Assembly: GCA_005784505.1 (NCBI GenBank)
Contig: VCAZ01000049.1
Coordinates: 2,223,001 to 2,287,000, forward strand
DNA from: Bagarius yarrelli
Lineage: Eukaryota > Chordata > Actinopteri > Siluriformes > Sisoridae
Length of the DNA stretch: 64,000 nt
Direction: 5' to 3'
The position numbers and the translations under genes are program-made. Below the pieces are notes generated by a model. It did not search any database and was not told the DNA's origin. It was given only the letters and a program-made list of their open reading frames with translations. Of this stretch, positions 36,556-48,415 are shown piece after piece (position 1 is the first letter of the stretch; the number at the start of each line of letters is the position of its first letter).

Positions 36556-37895
36556 TTTTGCACATTTATCTCATGTATAAAAGTTTGAAACTCACTATTC
36601 TCACGTACTATTCTGTGGATAGCAATAGGCTTAAAAATAAGTCTACAGCTCCGGTCACTCGTATTTCACTTAGGAGCTAAGCTAGCATACAGCAGTGCTT
36701 TAGCAGTAGTATCTTCCCAATGTGCACACAGCATTAAATCACACAGAGAGTACTGCCTCACTGCCATATGGAGATCATTCGTATTGCTTGCTGCACTCCT
36801 GAGATTGGATGTTTCAGAGTTTTGGGTGTAACACAACAAAGAAGAACATTTTCCTCGGAGCACTTTATCATCTAGTATGTTGGTTCCCAGCTAAAATTAG
36901 AGTTGAAGGGTTGTACTCATAACCTGATTTACTGATAGCCACGGTACTGACACAGGCTGATGTGGGATTGGATTCCCAATTCCGAGAAGATTGAAGGAAA
37001 AATAAAAGATACAGTATTAGACTTAAATCTATTGTATAGTATTTCATAAATATTATACGTTATGCTAAATTGCTGTGGTGTATTTATAGTTGTGTCTGAT
37101 ATGTTCTAAAATCTGTACAGTACATAATTCGCTTTCTTTCTAAATATTTTCCTACAATTTACTTTCTATCCATATCCAGGCTTTTTTATTTGCATTTCAT
37201 GACTAATGCTTCTTCATTATAAATGATCTGTCTCACTCTTGACAGCAGTTTCCCAAAGAAGGCCCTATTTTTCTCCATTTCCTCAGCATTTGGCCTTCTA
37301 ATGGTTTCTGGCACACCCACGCCTCTTGTTAAAAGTGATTATTTTATATGATGAGCCCTCTTGTAAAAGGAGAAAATCCACTGAGTCATGGTCAGTGCTG
37401 AAAAGTCGTTTCTGGACTGCTTACTGAATCTACAGACAGTTAACAAATGAAATGAAAAAAAAAACAACATTCGCCGATGTGTTTAGCCGCTAGGGCAACA
37501 TCTTGGCAAGGACTCTCTGGGTGGGTCAACTTGGATTTTTTTATGATGTTGGCGAATTTTTGTTAAATATATCAGTCAAAATCTTCAATAAGCGTTCAGG
37601 TCTATTGATATGCAATGACTGTAGCACTTAATATACATCACTATCATAACCATTCAACCATTTAGTGAATCCTGGTGTGCTTTGGATGGGGGTGGCGTCA
37701 TGCTGAAAGGGACTACTTTTAGAAGGATAAAAACAGCATAGGATAAAGTTAAAAAGTAAGATTAACTTTGTACCTATTTTCAGTGATGCATCTTGTTTAG
37801 GAAAGTCCAAACATAGAGAGAAAATAAATGACTGTGGCAGCCATCAATGTCCATGGAAATATGTTTAGGGCTCATGTTATAGCTATATTTATTGC

Positions 37896-38961
37896 GGTCA
37901 GAAGTGGGTAAAGTAGCCAGAATTTTTCACTTGAGTACAAGAAAAACTACTTATAAATATAATGACTCAAGTAAAAGTAGTAAAGTTTGATTTTTTCTTG
38001 AGTAAGAGTAATAAAGTATGGAATGATAAGATTACTGATTTCTGGATCGCAAATCCAGAAAAAATACTTATAATCGACTACATAATATATGTGTTAAAAA
38101 AAAAGGACAAAAGCTAAATCAATTTCTGAGGTTTTGTAGCATCTCACACACTGACGTAGTTGTAAAATCCCCCTTAAATAGTCAAACATGTTTTCTCAGG
38201 TTGGAGCTGGAATTCCTGTACGCTAATGTCACCTTGTTATGGTGAAGGTATCGCATTAAGTAACTGTTCATTTTACTCTTTGGAGTGACAAAATGGTTTA
38301 AATGTGAGGGTCATGGGTGGCCTGTCTTTACTAAGATTTTTACTTCTTTTCCCTCTTCACGACCTAAACGCCCTTGAAAAAAGGAACGGGTTTCACGTAT
38401 GTATTTCAGGCGACTGCAGTCTATCGTGAGATTTACCATCTTATTAAACGTTGCATGATGAAAAATAAGTATTAAAACTACAAATTTTATAATTATCATT
38501 TAATAGTAAAATATGGACAGCACCTAGCAGACACCCTTATCCAGGGCAACTTACATTTATCTCTTTTTTACAACTGAGCAATTGGGGGTTAAGGGCTTTG
38601 CTCAGGGACCCAGAAGTGGTGGCTTGGTGGAGCTGGGAATCAAATTCACAATCTTTGGGTTGGTAATCTAACACCTTAACCATGAGCCACCACTTCCTCA
38701 AATGTCAATTTCTGGAAAAAATTAACTTGAGTGAAATTTTCAATTTCAAATATCTACTCAAATTTTTGCTCTATAAGACGGCGGCGTGTGCACGTCTTTC
38801 AAGAATCTACTAATTATTAACTATTTACCTGGTCATAGTCGGTTTATCCACTATTCCAAGTAATTTTAATCTAATCTAAAAAAACGAATGCAATAAAGTA
38901 AAAGTAACACATTACTACTAAAAATCTTGCCAATTTATATTATATTTCCAAAAGTATTAGG
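37896..38961 (+). mobile_element. ~1 kb non-autonomous element, copy A
   Basis: The left end 'gtgggtaaagtagccagaat' is rich in acttgagta/tcaagtaaaagta motifs; the core is 'caggttggagctggaattcc'; the right end has 'aataaagtaaaagtaacaca'. It parallels copy B at 41905-42977 in the same orientation. A SINE (38513-38705) sits inside copy A only. Such 'acttgagtaaaagta' elements are common in fish and look like DNA-transposon derivatives; superfamily not assigned. Confidence 0.7.
38513..38705 (-). mobile_element. SINE nested in copy A
   Basis: Full reverse-oriented SINE: 'acacccttatccagggcaac', 'ttgggggttaagggctttgc', 'gagccaccacttcctc'. Confidence 0.85.
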
Positions 38962-41751
38962 ATATCTCACTACCACAAGTAAATTCCATTCCAGATATAT
39001 CTTTACTATTACTCCTATAAGACCCTAAACACTTCGGGAGATGCTTTTTACTAGTTTATAAAGAACGGCTATGGAAATTTGCTCATTCAGTCACAATGGT
39101 AAAAGTGAGTTTAGGTGCTAATGTTGTTTAAGGAGGTCTGAGGTTCCAAGTCCACTTTTGTGCCTGGCTGAATGGACCAGTTGTGTAATAAGGATGCTGT
39201 CTTTGTGTAAACCTTGATTAAACTCTGGAAATGTGGGCCGACTGGGGTGTTAATTACAGTTCAGTCTACTGTATGTACTGGCAAAAAGACTTAAAATTTG
39301 TGTTCTGATGCCCGGGGGTATCCTGACTGGAATCAGCACCCGGTTTAACTTCTTGTAAGGGTTTGCAATCTAAAGTGAGCAGATATATCAATTTTTATGC
39401 ATTAACTGATCTATTATGTGATAAATGAGAAGAAATGGAGTGTAAGTGCACCATGCTCATTCTCTGGACCACTGCATTGATTTTCCTTTCCACCCATGAC
39501 TAGACATCCTGCCTCCAAAATAATTAATCCGGTAGTGCTGTGGATTTTTTACCATTTCAGTTTTTTTTCCTTCACAAATATTTGTTTTTTTATTATACCC
39601 CACTGTGTAATGGAGAGAGAATTTTTACTGAATGAAAGGTATGCGGAGCAATTAATTTTAATGATGTGCAGGACAAGTCAGCATGACAGCAATTATTGCA
39701 ACATTGTTGGGCCAGGCTGCTTGTGGAAGCAATGACAGTGCAGGAAACATTAACACACCAATCCACTGCAATGAGACCAGTGTGTTTGTGGTGTCGGAGT
39801 GAAGCTGCTGCCATCTTTAGTCATATGATGTAAGATAGTTATCATTTTAGGGTGATTGAATCATTTATTAAAACTATACAGCTATACCGCTCTTGGATAC
39901 CAAGTTTGCATTCAATAAAGAATCATTGTTTGATTATTATGGGATTTTTGACTGATTCTCTCATAAACAGTTTTAATAACTGATATAATAATAGTATAAT
40001 GAGAATTCAGTCCTATATGCTCAAACTGATCTTCAAATCAGTTCATGCTCAAACTGATCTTTGGCCCACATTAAAAGTTGATTCAGACGTAAATCTTTTG
40101 GGCTAAAGTAAAAATAATTAAGTTTTTTGAATAGTATATGATACGTTTTTTAAATAGTATATATTTTGCACTACTGCCATACTGCACAGGGGCATTATAA
40201 AGCTTGTGTAATGGGAAGTCAGACTTAAGGCATAGATTAGGTGGAATCAAACAGAGCAGTTTTTTTGATACCAGAACTGGTAAGGTATAAAATAAAGCAG
40301 CAGAAGAATTAGCAAACAACCAGTCTTTAGTAAGAGCGCTAAACTCACAGGAGTAAGAGAACTTGAGCTAGGAACCAGGAACCAGCCTGCAGAAACATAG
40401 GGTAAACGCTGGAAAATGTAGAAGAAACATCAGGGAGTGCCTGAGTAAACGTATTGTGGCTGGGGTGATCAGTGAATGAGAGGAAGAGCCTGGCGTGTCC
40501 GTGACAGCTGGAGCAGTGTTTAGTTTCAGTAAAGAAATAATGTAATGCTGCAACATACAAAGACATTTTGAAGACATAGTTTGGAGAAGACACAGTTGTG
40601 TGGATCTTTTCTTAAGGTCTCCATAAACTTTTCACCATATGGTGTGTTTTCTTCATCATGTATGCATGGGTATGATGTTTAAATTGGTTTTCGGTGTCAG
40701 CAGGAGACTGCAGGCTACATCATAAAATATCAATATGTATTATAGATATATGGTTATATGTATCCATATCTACTGAAGCAAAAATGAAAAATGTCTCCTC
40801 CCAGACATCGGAGTCTTTATCAAACTGTCAATTTGAAAATTATGTTTATAACATAAGGTTTATACTACTGGTCCATTTATACAAAGTTGGAAGTTGGTGT
40901 AATATTTTCATGTAGATGCATTCACAGTCTGTAAGACATTACAGACATGATGGATTTGGACAGGATTGAAATCCCAACGAAACTCTGGTAATAATTTTAT
41001 TACTCCTCCTACTTATCAAATCCTCAGACCGCTCAGGGTTCTAAAAGAATGTAAGCCCACTGAAAAGGATTACAAAAACACGACTTTGTAAATGTATAAA
41101 TGTTGTATTAGATGGACAGCATGCCAAATAGAGGATTTTACTTTATCAGTGTTAATACTTATTGTTCTATTAACAGTTTTATAGCGATAAATGGGTAAAT
41201 GCTGCATGCACTCTGTGGCTCGTACGACATTAAGTATAATGTTAGAATAGACATCTGGTAAAATAAATTATTAAAGCACAACTAACACACACAGTTTGCA
41301 TCAGTGGTCCCACAGTAAATGACAACAATTTAAAAAAAGATTTCCTTTTTCTTGTAATTTTTTGAGGGCTTCTTACTGGACCACCAGACAAATAAAAAAG
41401 TACATAAAGTCTATTTTGTGAGCGCTGTACAAGCCAAGAGAACAGCTTTACTGCATTTTGGCATCGATTGTAAACATATTTGGAGCTGTACTTTTATTAA
41501 AGATATTCTCTCAGTTTGTGTTTTGGTGATGGCTGTGTAGAGCAATGTTTAACACATGGGGCCGAATTTTTTTGTCTGAATCCTGTCAGGTTTGCATAAG
41601 GTTCTGTTTTACTTATCCTACTTAGATTTGCGGGTAACCTGGAACCTTTCCCAGAAGATGCCATGGAAACTTTTGTCAGGTTGCCAATACTTCACAGGGC
41701 ACAATGGTGTAGACATAATTTTGAGATATGTTTTAGTTTACAACACATATC

Positions 41752-41890
41752 TTCGGACTGTGGGGGGTTGGGGGAATGGAGTACCTGGGGGTAACTCACA
41801 ATTCACAGCTACAACAACTCATACAGGGTAGAAGTGGAAATCAAACCCCCACCATTCAGAGGTGTGAGGCAAATGAGCTAATTAAGCCTT
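41752..41890 (-). mobile_element. GAAT-family SINE head, reverse
   Basis: Reverse complement of the head half: 'ttcggactgtggggggttgg', 'gagtacctgggggtaactca', 'aatcaaacccccaccattc', 'gaggtgtgaggcaaatgagc'. Strongly decayed. Confidence 0.55.
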
Positions 41891-41904
41891 CATGCTCACT
41901 ATTC

Positions 41905-42977
41905 AGAGGTTGGTAGAGTATCCAAAATCTGTACTTAAGTAAAAATACTTATGGAAAAATTTACTCAAGTAAAAGTAAAAATGTATCCAATGAAATTTTA
42001 CCCAAGTACTTACTAGTTACTTCTGATCTGATTGACGCGAAGCAAAAACTACTTGACGAGTTTTCACATCCTGTCTCAGCATTAATCTCAGTCCTGTGAT
42101 GGACATCAACATCACATTTTCTACCTTTTAAGAGAAGTTCACTTAAAAAGAAACTTTTTATAAGTGGATTCATTATTTAGGTGAGCATTAAATAAAATTT
42201 AATCCTGTTTTGATTTCATATGTGTGTTTTACACTTTAGTGAGGTGTAATAAAACTTCAGTGATGTGTCCAGATATTTGTATAAATGCCCGACATCCCAG
42301 TTTGCTGTTCAGTTTATTTAATTAAATGGATACAAAATGTGCAGAGGTTTGGAAAGAATCTGTGTTTGTTTGTAGGGTTCACAGGATATTTGTTGTTGCT
42401 TGCACGAGAGCACATATGAGGATAAATATTCGGACAGTGTGTGAAATGTAGTTAAAGTGCCTAAAGACACCAAATGATTATTAATAGAGTTCAAATTGGC
42501 ATCATTTTGACATTCACCGCTATGTGTTTTTTCAGGTTGGAGCTGGACTTCTTGTACGCTGTGATATCAGTTCGTTTGTTGCACACAGCATTCATCTCAT
42601 TATGAAACTATTGTTTTTGACATCTTGGAGTGAAAACATAGACTGAACCTGAGGTCACTGGTGATGATCTGTCTTCGATAACACACACTCATTCCTGCGC
42701 TTTATCTTCCAGCTAAACACGCGCGGAACTTAAGCGGGAGATTCGGAACAGCAGCGTCTTTTCAGTCCTGCGAGACTCGCAAAAAATACATTTAAACTAA
42801 TGATATAAATAAGCTCATATTTATTACCATTTGACAGTAACAGAGGAACGCCGCCAAATGTAGCGAAGTAAAAAAAACATTTTTTCACTAAAAATGTACT
42901 TGAGTAAGAGTAAAATTACTCATCTTTAAATGTACTCTAAAATCAAAAGTCACCCAAAAAATTTACCCAAGTAAATG
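41905..42977 (+). mobile_element. ~1 kb non-autonomous element, copy B
   Basis: Left end 'ggttggtagagtatccaaaa' with acttaagtaaaaat motifs, core 'caggttggagctggacttct', right end 'ttgagtaagagtaaaattac'. It aligns with copy A along its length, without copy A's SINE. Confidence 0.7.
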
Positions 42978-42984
42978 TAAAGAA

Positions 42985-43322
42985 GGGAGGACGGTGGCTA
43001 AGTGGTTAGCACTGTTGCCTCACAGCAAGGTCCCGGGTTCGATTCGTGGGCAGGGGTCTTTCTGTGTGGAGTTTGCATGTTCTCCCTGTGCTCGCATGGG
43101 TTCACTCCGGGTTCTCCGGTTTCCTCCCACAGTTCCAAAACATGTATGTTAGGATGATTGGTGATTCTAATTGCCCATAGGAGTGAGTGTAAGTGTAAGT
43201 GTGATTGTCTGTGTGGCCCTGCGATAGACTGGTGACCCCTCCTGTCTTTCGCCCTTTCAGAGATGGCTGGGATTGTGATCCCGAATTAGAGAATAAGCAG
43301 GTATAGAGGATAAATAAAGTAA
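42985..43322 (+). mobile_element. GAAT-family SINE, near complete
   Basis: 'gtggctaagtggttagcact', 'cccgggttcgattcgtgggc', 'gtggagtttgcatgttctcc', 'ccggtttcctcccacagttc', 'gattggtgattctaattgcc' and 'taagcaggtatagaggataa'. It ends about 1.1 kb before exon 3. Confidence 0.85.
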
Positions 43323-44411
43323 ATGTAGTTTGTTACCACCCCCTCCGTCACTAATGGAAATTATTAATGAAACATTAATATTATTAGATGCACCACCTCA
43401 TGGTAAGGAGCAGTAATTTCTATTCTTAAGCTTCTAAAGGAGTAGAGAAGGCCAACAGAAAGAGCTTTATGTGACTATGCCTACCAGGCCAACTGTAAAC
43501 TGAAGTTCAAGGCCTGCATGACAATAACAGGAAAGCCAGCAGGCTATGCTGACACTCTCCCAGAAGAACTAGAGTAAGCTTTCGGGCTTGTAATCTGTCA
43601 GTGTCTCCCAGCATCTGGGTCAATAGCATTCCTGTGCTGTTGACAGAGCGTCGCTGTTTGCTTTAGTCCCCAGAGAGCAGTGGCCTGATTTACTGTTTAA
43701 GGACAATGTAATAAATTCTAAGTTGGCATCAAGCACACACACAAGCGCTTCACGAGTTGTTTGGTTTATATGGCATGCTACAGGCCCTTCTGGACCACGT
43801 TAAAGTAGCCAGGTGGCCGGCTCGAAGCCTGCACAGATTGTATTTCAGCCAGTCATGACCACAGGGTTACCTCACGCTGACTGTGTTTGCTGGCAATTGA
43901 TAAATAATGTTGCTGCATAAATCACTTGGACCTGGTGGGTGAAGAACATTCACATTTATTTAGCAAATGCAGACCTCCGTGAAAACATGAAATATGAAGC
44001 AGATTGAAATATTTAACAATGTTACCAAAGGATTGCTTTGAGATGCAGATATGCTCATTGTATAATGTCTGCATTTCAATTTTATATTGTATTTCAGGGG
44101 TTGTTTTATATTGGATTTAGATGCTTCTATAATAATTTAATCATTAATAAGGATGTTCAAAAATACCACGGCATAAAAGAGTGTATTAATAAGATAAAAT
44201 GGATATGAACATAATTGCTGATGAAAATAATCACCCACAACATTGCACAATGTAAGGAAAAATGACTGTTTCAAGTCGATAAATGTTTTATTTATCGACT
44301 TATCAACCATGAAACTAAAATCAAAAGTGTTTTAATCGGCTTTTTGTAGATATATCACAAATAATAAGTCACGACATTGTTGATAATTAATTGCATCTTT
44401 CATCTTCACAG

Positions 44412-44691
44412 CGGATTGCCAACCACCCTGTCAAAACCGCGGCTCGTGTAGTCGCCCACACACCTGCGTGTGCCGCTCGGGTTATCAGGGACCACGCTGT
44501 GAAGAGGTTGCACCTGAGCAGGTTTACATCCGCACTGGTACATCCAGAGTACTGATGCCGCTCCAGTCCGGAACGGACACCAGCCCGCCTCAGTCTGCCC
44601 ACAAGAGACCCACTGAGAGACAAGCGAGCGAAAGCAATCCCAAAACCCAAACACCAAAGCCGCCAACTGGCAAAGTGGTCCATTCATCTGG
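44412..44691 (+). CDS. ltbp2: LTBP2-like exon 3 (first EGF-like domain plus linker)
   Basis: A 280-nt exon after the acceptor ttcatcttcacag and before the donor GG|GTAAGT at 44692; it enters in phase 1 and exits in phase 2. With exon 2 it gives Lys-Pro-Asp-Cys and then a six-cysteine EGF-like domain, Cys 151, 155, 161, 167, 169 and 178, containing CQNRGSCSRP and CVCRSGYQGPRCEEV. These two stretches are nearer to recalled human LTBP2 (CQNRGSCSRPQLCVCRSGF) than to LTBP1 (CQNGGMCLRPQLCVCKPG), hence the symbol. No calcium-binding Asp-x-Asp-Glu signature is seen, as is usual for this first EGF domain. Residues after about 185 are a Pro/Thr/Ser/Lys-rich linker, probably disordered. The open frame seems to begin at a GTG inside the domain only because no ATG lies upstream; the true border is the splice acceptor. 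Confidence 0.9.
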
Positions 44692-45091
44692 GTAAGTCTC
44701 TCAACACCACATAACCACAGGGATGGAAAATCACAACTGACATGAGAGCTGAAAGAGGAAAACACACTATGATGAATAGTTAGCTGGCTTGTTCTTTTGT
44801 TATTTAGTGTGGCTTGTGTGTACAGCAGGTGGTGTTGGCGTTTCTACTCTGTAGTCGCACATAGACAGATATTTAGACTACTGACAGAAGGTCTGGACTA
44901 GATGGTGTGCAAAAGATTATGAAAGAATGTATTTCTAAATGTTGAAGCAAACTAATTAATGTTTGTACCCTTAATGTCATTGTCACATGTCAATCACTTG
45001 TCATTTAGGTGTATGTGTAAATAACCATTAAATGCTCTAGGGCTGATGTTAATGTACATATTTGTATTTCTTTATTTTTAGTCTTACTGAT

Positions 45092-45230
45092 GTGGAAGTG
45101 GTAGCTCAGTGGTAAAGGTGTTAGGCTACCCAGTGAAAGCTTGCGTGCATAAATACCAGGCTAACCAAGCTGCCACTTTTGGGCCCTCAAACCAGGCCAA
45201 GACTGGGCAAGACTGCTGTGCCAGATGTTT
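45092..45230 (+). mobile_element. SINE head fragment in intron 3
   Basis: 'gtggaagtggtagctcagtg' head, then a decayed body with 'ttttgggccctcaaaccagg'. The tail is lost. Confidence 0.6.
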
Positions 45231-45334
45231 ATCAAAAATGTGCTTCATTCTATATAAACTGATAATATACAACATTCCATACCAAAGATGGTTTCCTATT
45301 TGTCTTATTTTTATTTGTTTGCTGATCATGTTTA

Positions 45335-45442
45335 ACCAGATCAGTTGAGGGTTTAGGCTCTTGCTCAAGGGTCCAGCACTGATAGCTTGGGGAGTCAAAC
45401 CCTCAACCTTATAAGCAGTAAACCTCCTCAATTTGCCCCTTA
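45335..45442 (-). mobile_element. SINE fragment, reverse orientation
   Basis: 'gagggtttaggctcttgctc', 'agtcaaaccctcaacctta' and 'ctcctcaatttgccccttat' in reverse order. It forms an inverted pair with the fragment at 45092. Confidence 0.6.
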
Positions 45443-47954
45443 TACACAAAAAAACACTTTAATGTTATATACAAAGCAGCTGAAAGCTTATTGTTATTAA
45501 TTTTACGTAATTGTATATTATATTTAAAATATATACACAATACATCAGGAGAAACAGCAAATACATTTGTCCAGTATGTATTATTTAAAGTCAGACATGA
45601 CAGAACATAAGCATTACAAAAGTCTTTGTATAGAATCGTGACATATTTATCATACAGAATATAGATTTAAACAAACCACCAGCTTTTTGGCCATGTGATT
45701 TCCATGCATGTTTGTGGTTAGACTAGTAGCTGATTATTATTTTAGTAATTCGGTATATAGCTTTAAACAGATTTAATGTGTTTTGATAGAACAACACGGT
45801 AAGACCTAGAGGAACGATTGACCCCCTGCTCAACCCTAATAAATATGTTATTCATTTTCATGTTGTTTTCTCAGCGGGACATGGAAGATCTATAGCACAA
45901 AGCAAAACACATAAAACCAAGAAAAAACAAAGGAGCTGGTATGTGCTAGACAGAAAAGCTTGTGGAAATTTTGAAACATTTGCAGCAAAAATAGTTGTAT
46001 TATGTGTATCTTAGTAATGTAACAATGACTGTTTTGACTCACAAGGCTTTAAAAAAAAATCCGACCAGAATTAGGGTTTTAAACACTGATGTAAAGATCT
46101 GCCAGCTCTTGATGAGAGTGTTACTTCGGCTTGAACCCTGTTTTACAGTCAGTGCTAAAAGAAGCCACTTGTTCAGCTGTTTAATACTGTACATCAAGTA
46201 TATACAAATGATGTTCTCTACTTTGGAGTCGATCCCAATGCTTTTCTAATCCTGTAAGTGCAAATTGAGTTGTATTTCTGTATAATAACCAACATTAGAA
46301 CTCATGTTTATCCAACCTGTCTTTTGTGATATCTTAGCTCTGTTATATATTTTACTTCAACTGAACCTATTGCTAAAATCTTCTTCAGCTAGCGCATACA
46401 TTTAGCGCTCAATCCACTTTGTAAAAATGTACATTAGCCAGATGTTCAGATGATCACACATCAGATCAAATCTGTGTTTTGGAATCAAATTAAGGCTTCT
46501 GTTTAAAGCAAACAGTTGCAGGGCTTGTGTTTGCCTTGACATGATGTCAAAGGACATTTTTGTGCTTTGAATCACATGCCCTTGTGTTTAAATGTTACGA
46601 CAGCCAGACACGAGACCTGGGCACTAAATTCTGAGAAGATGAACGTCTTAAATGGCCTTGTCTGAATAATGCTTTTAAAATGATCATTAATGCATTTAAG
46701 ACATATACCATTCAAAAAATAAATTGTTGTCATATGAAAATGTACATTTTTAGTTGTGGGTAAAGTCAGGAATGGTGTCAAATCCTTAGATACCAGATAT
46801 AAATATAATATCATGAGTATCTTTTGTAAGTGTAGAAGTTTATCCATCAGAGGGCAGTATACATGTTAAATAGTGTCATTAACTATTATAAAACAAATTG
46901 CCTAAGAATCATAATGATGTTAAATAGCGTGCTTTCCTGTTTTAAAACTTTACAACAGCCATAAATTGTAAACTGAATGCCATCCTATGACCTTGCATTT
47001 CAAGGTACTTACTGAATATAGGAGATCCACAAGATTTATAAATATCTGACTCTGACTTTTATATCGGAACAGATATAAAAGTTAAGATGCTTAGAGAAGT
47101 AGAAGTCGACTCTCATCATCAGTGCATGAACAATCCAAGGTCAGTGCCAGAAGAGAAAAGTACCAAGGCCAAAGAATGATCAAAAAAGTCCTGCTGTTTT
47201 CAGCTCATCATCTCTACATCCTTTTCCTCAGGCCTGTCTGATAACAACCAGCTCAGGACTCAGTTAACCTTCTGTGATCTTTTCACATAAGAACATTCCA
47301 ATTGAGAATGTGAAACCTTTTGTTTTTTTTTGCCACAGAGTGGCAGCGTGTGCTATGTTGGCAAATCCATTTAACTTGAAGTTGTGTACACTGTCTGGCA
47401 TGCAAGCTTTTTTTTGTGCTTGTTGATGCCGTGCTATGCAGAGAAATGCCAAAAATGTGCTGGATAGGTCTCAAGAGGTGGCTTGGTAGCTGGTGGTTTA
47501 AAGGTTTGTCTAACTGGGCTGTTTCTAGCTCCAAGGGTCCAGACACCCACTGAACATTTCATGTTTTTGCCAGTTGGCCTCTTGCTCAAATGAAATCATT
47601 GTTTGTGGACAGTCAGCAAGACTGCTTAAGATTAAAGTACCTAAACGAAGCTATTTGTCTTCTTGTCTAACTGTAAAGTTAGCTTTTCTTCTGCTTCCTT
47701 TCTGTAGTTGGCAGGACACGGTTCTCTGAACTTAGAACTTAGAAGTCTGAAAGAGAAGAGGTTATACTAGAATTTTGCCTTATTTGGTTTAATAAGAGAT
47801 GAGGAACTTTAGGAGAATTATTCTCAAGGTTTAATCGTAGTTCCATGCATTATGTTGAGATTATGATTTGACCCTGATGCAAAAGTACCTTTTTTTATAT
47901 TTTCATTGGTATGACTTATTGCTTATAGAAGTCTGTCACATTTAAATACAGGGA

Positions 47955-47955
47955 C

Positions 47956-47986
<31 letters not shown>

Positions 47987-47995
47987 ACACACACA
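47955..47995. repeat. C18 tract followed by (AC)n
   Basis: About 18 consecutive C, then about 12 AC units. The G-rich complement could fold into a quadruplex. Confidence 0.9.
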
Positions 47996-48194
47996 AAGGC
48001 ATTTAACTGTAAAAAAAATCTTCTTTAATGACCTTTTTTTAAGAACAGTCCAACTTATTGATTATAAACCCAATTATATCTATTGAGTTTATTGAGACCT
48101 CTTTAGTTTTATTGTTCTAAAAACTGAAATTATATATAAACTGTAATATTTTTTGACATTACTTTTTTTTTTTGTTTTTGATTAATGAAGGTTT

Positions 48195-48415
48195 ATTATT
48201 ATATTTATTTATCTTCTATACCTGCTTATTCCCTAATTCGAGGTCACTGGGATTTGCTGGAGTCTATTTCAGCCGTCTCTGAAAGGGTGAAGGGCAGAAA
48301 CAGGTCATCAGTCCATCACAGGGCCACACACACTCACTAATTAACCTAACATACATGTTTTTACTGTGGGTGAAAACCGGAGTACCTGGGGTAAACCCAC
48401 GCAAACAGATTTTCT
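48195..48415 (-). mobile_element. GAAT-family SINE, 3' half, reverse
   Basis: 'ttatttatcttctatacctg', 'gccgtctctgaaagggtgaa', 'cagtccatcacagggccaca', 'ccggagtacctggggtaaac'. Confidence 0.8.

Larger units (their letters stand above)
29987..44411 (+). other. intron 2 (14425 bp, phase 1)
   Basis: Runs from GTAAGT to CAG between exons 2 and 3. It holds Tc1/mariner relics (31543-32780), an hAT-like element (34892-35341), SINE pieces, a GATA/GACA microsatellite near 36470-36550, two copies of one ~1 kb element (37896-38961 and 41905-42977) and a GAAT-family SINE (42985-43322). The stretches 29987-31540, 32790-34530, 35350-36290, 36560-37890, 38965-41750 and 43330-44400 contain nothing I can name. 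Confidence 0.85.
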
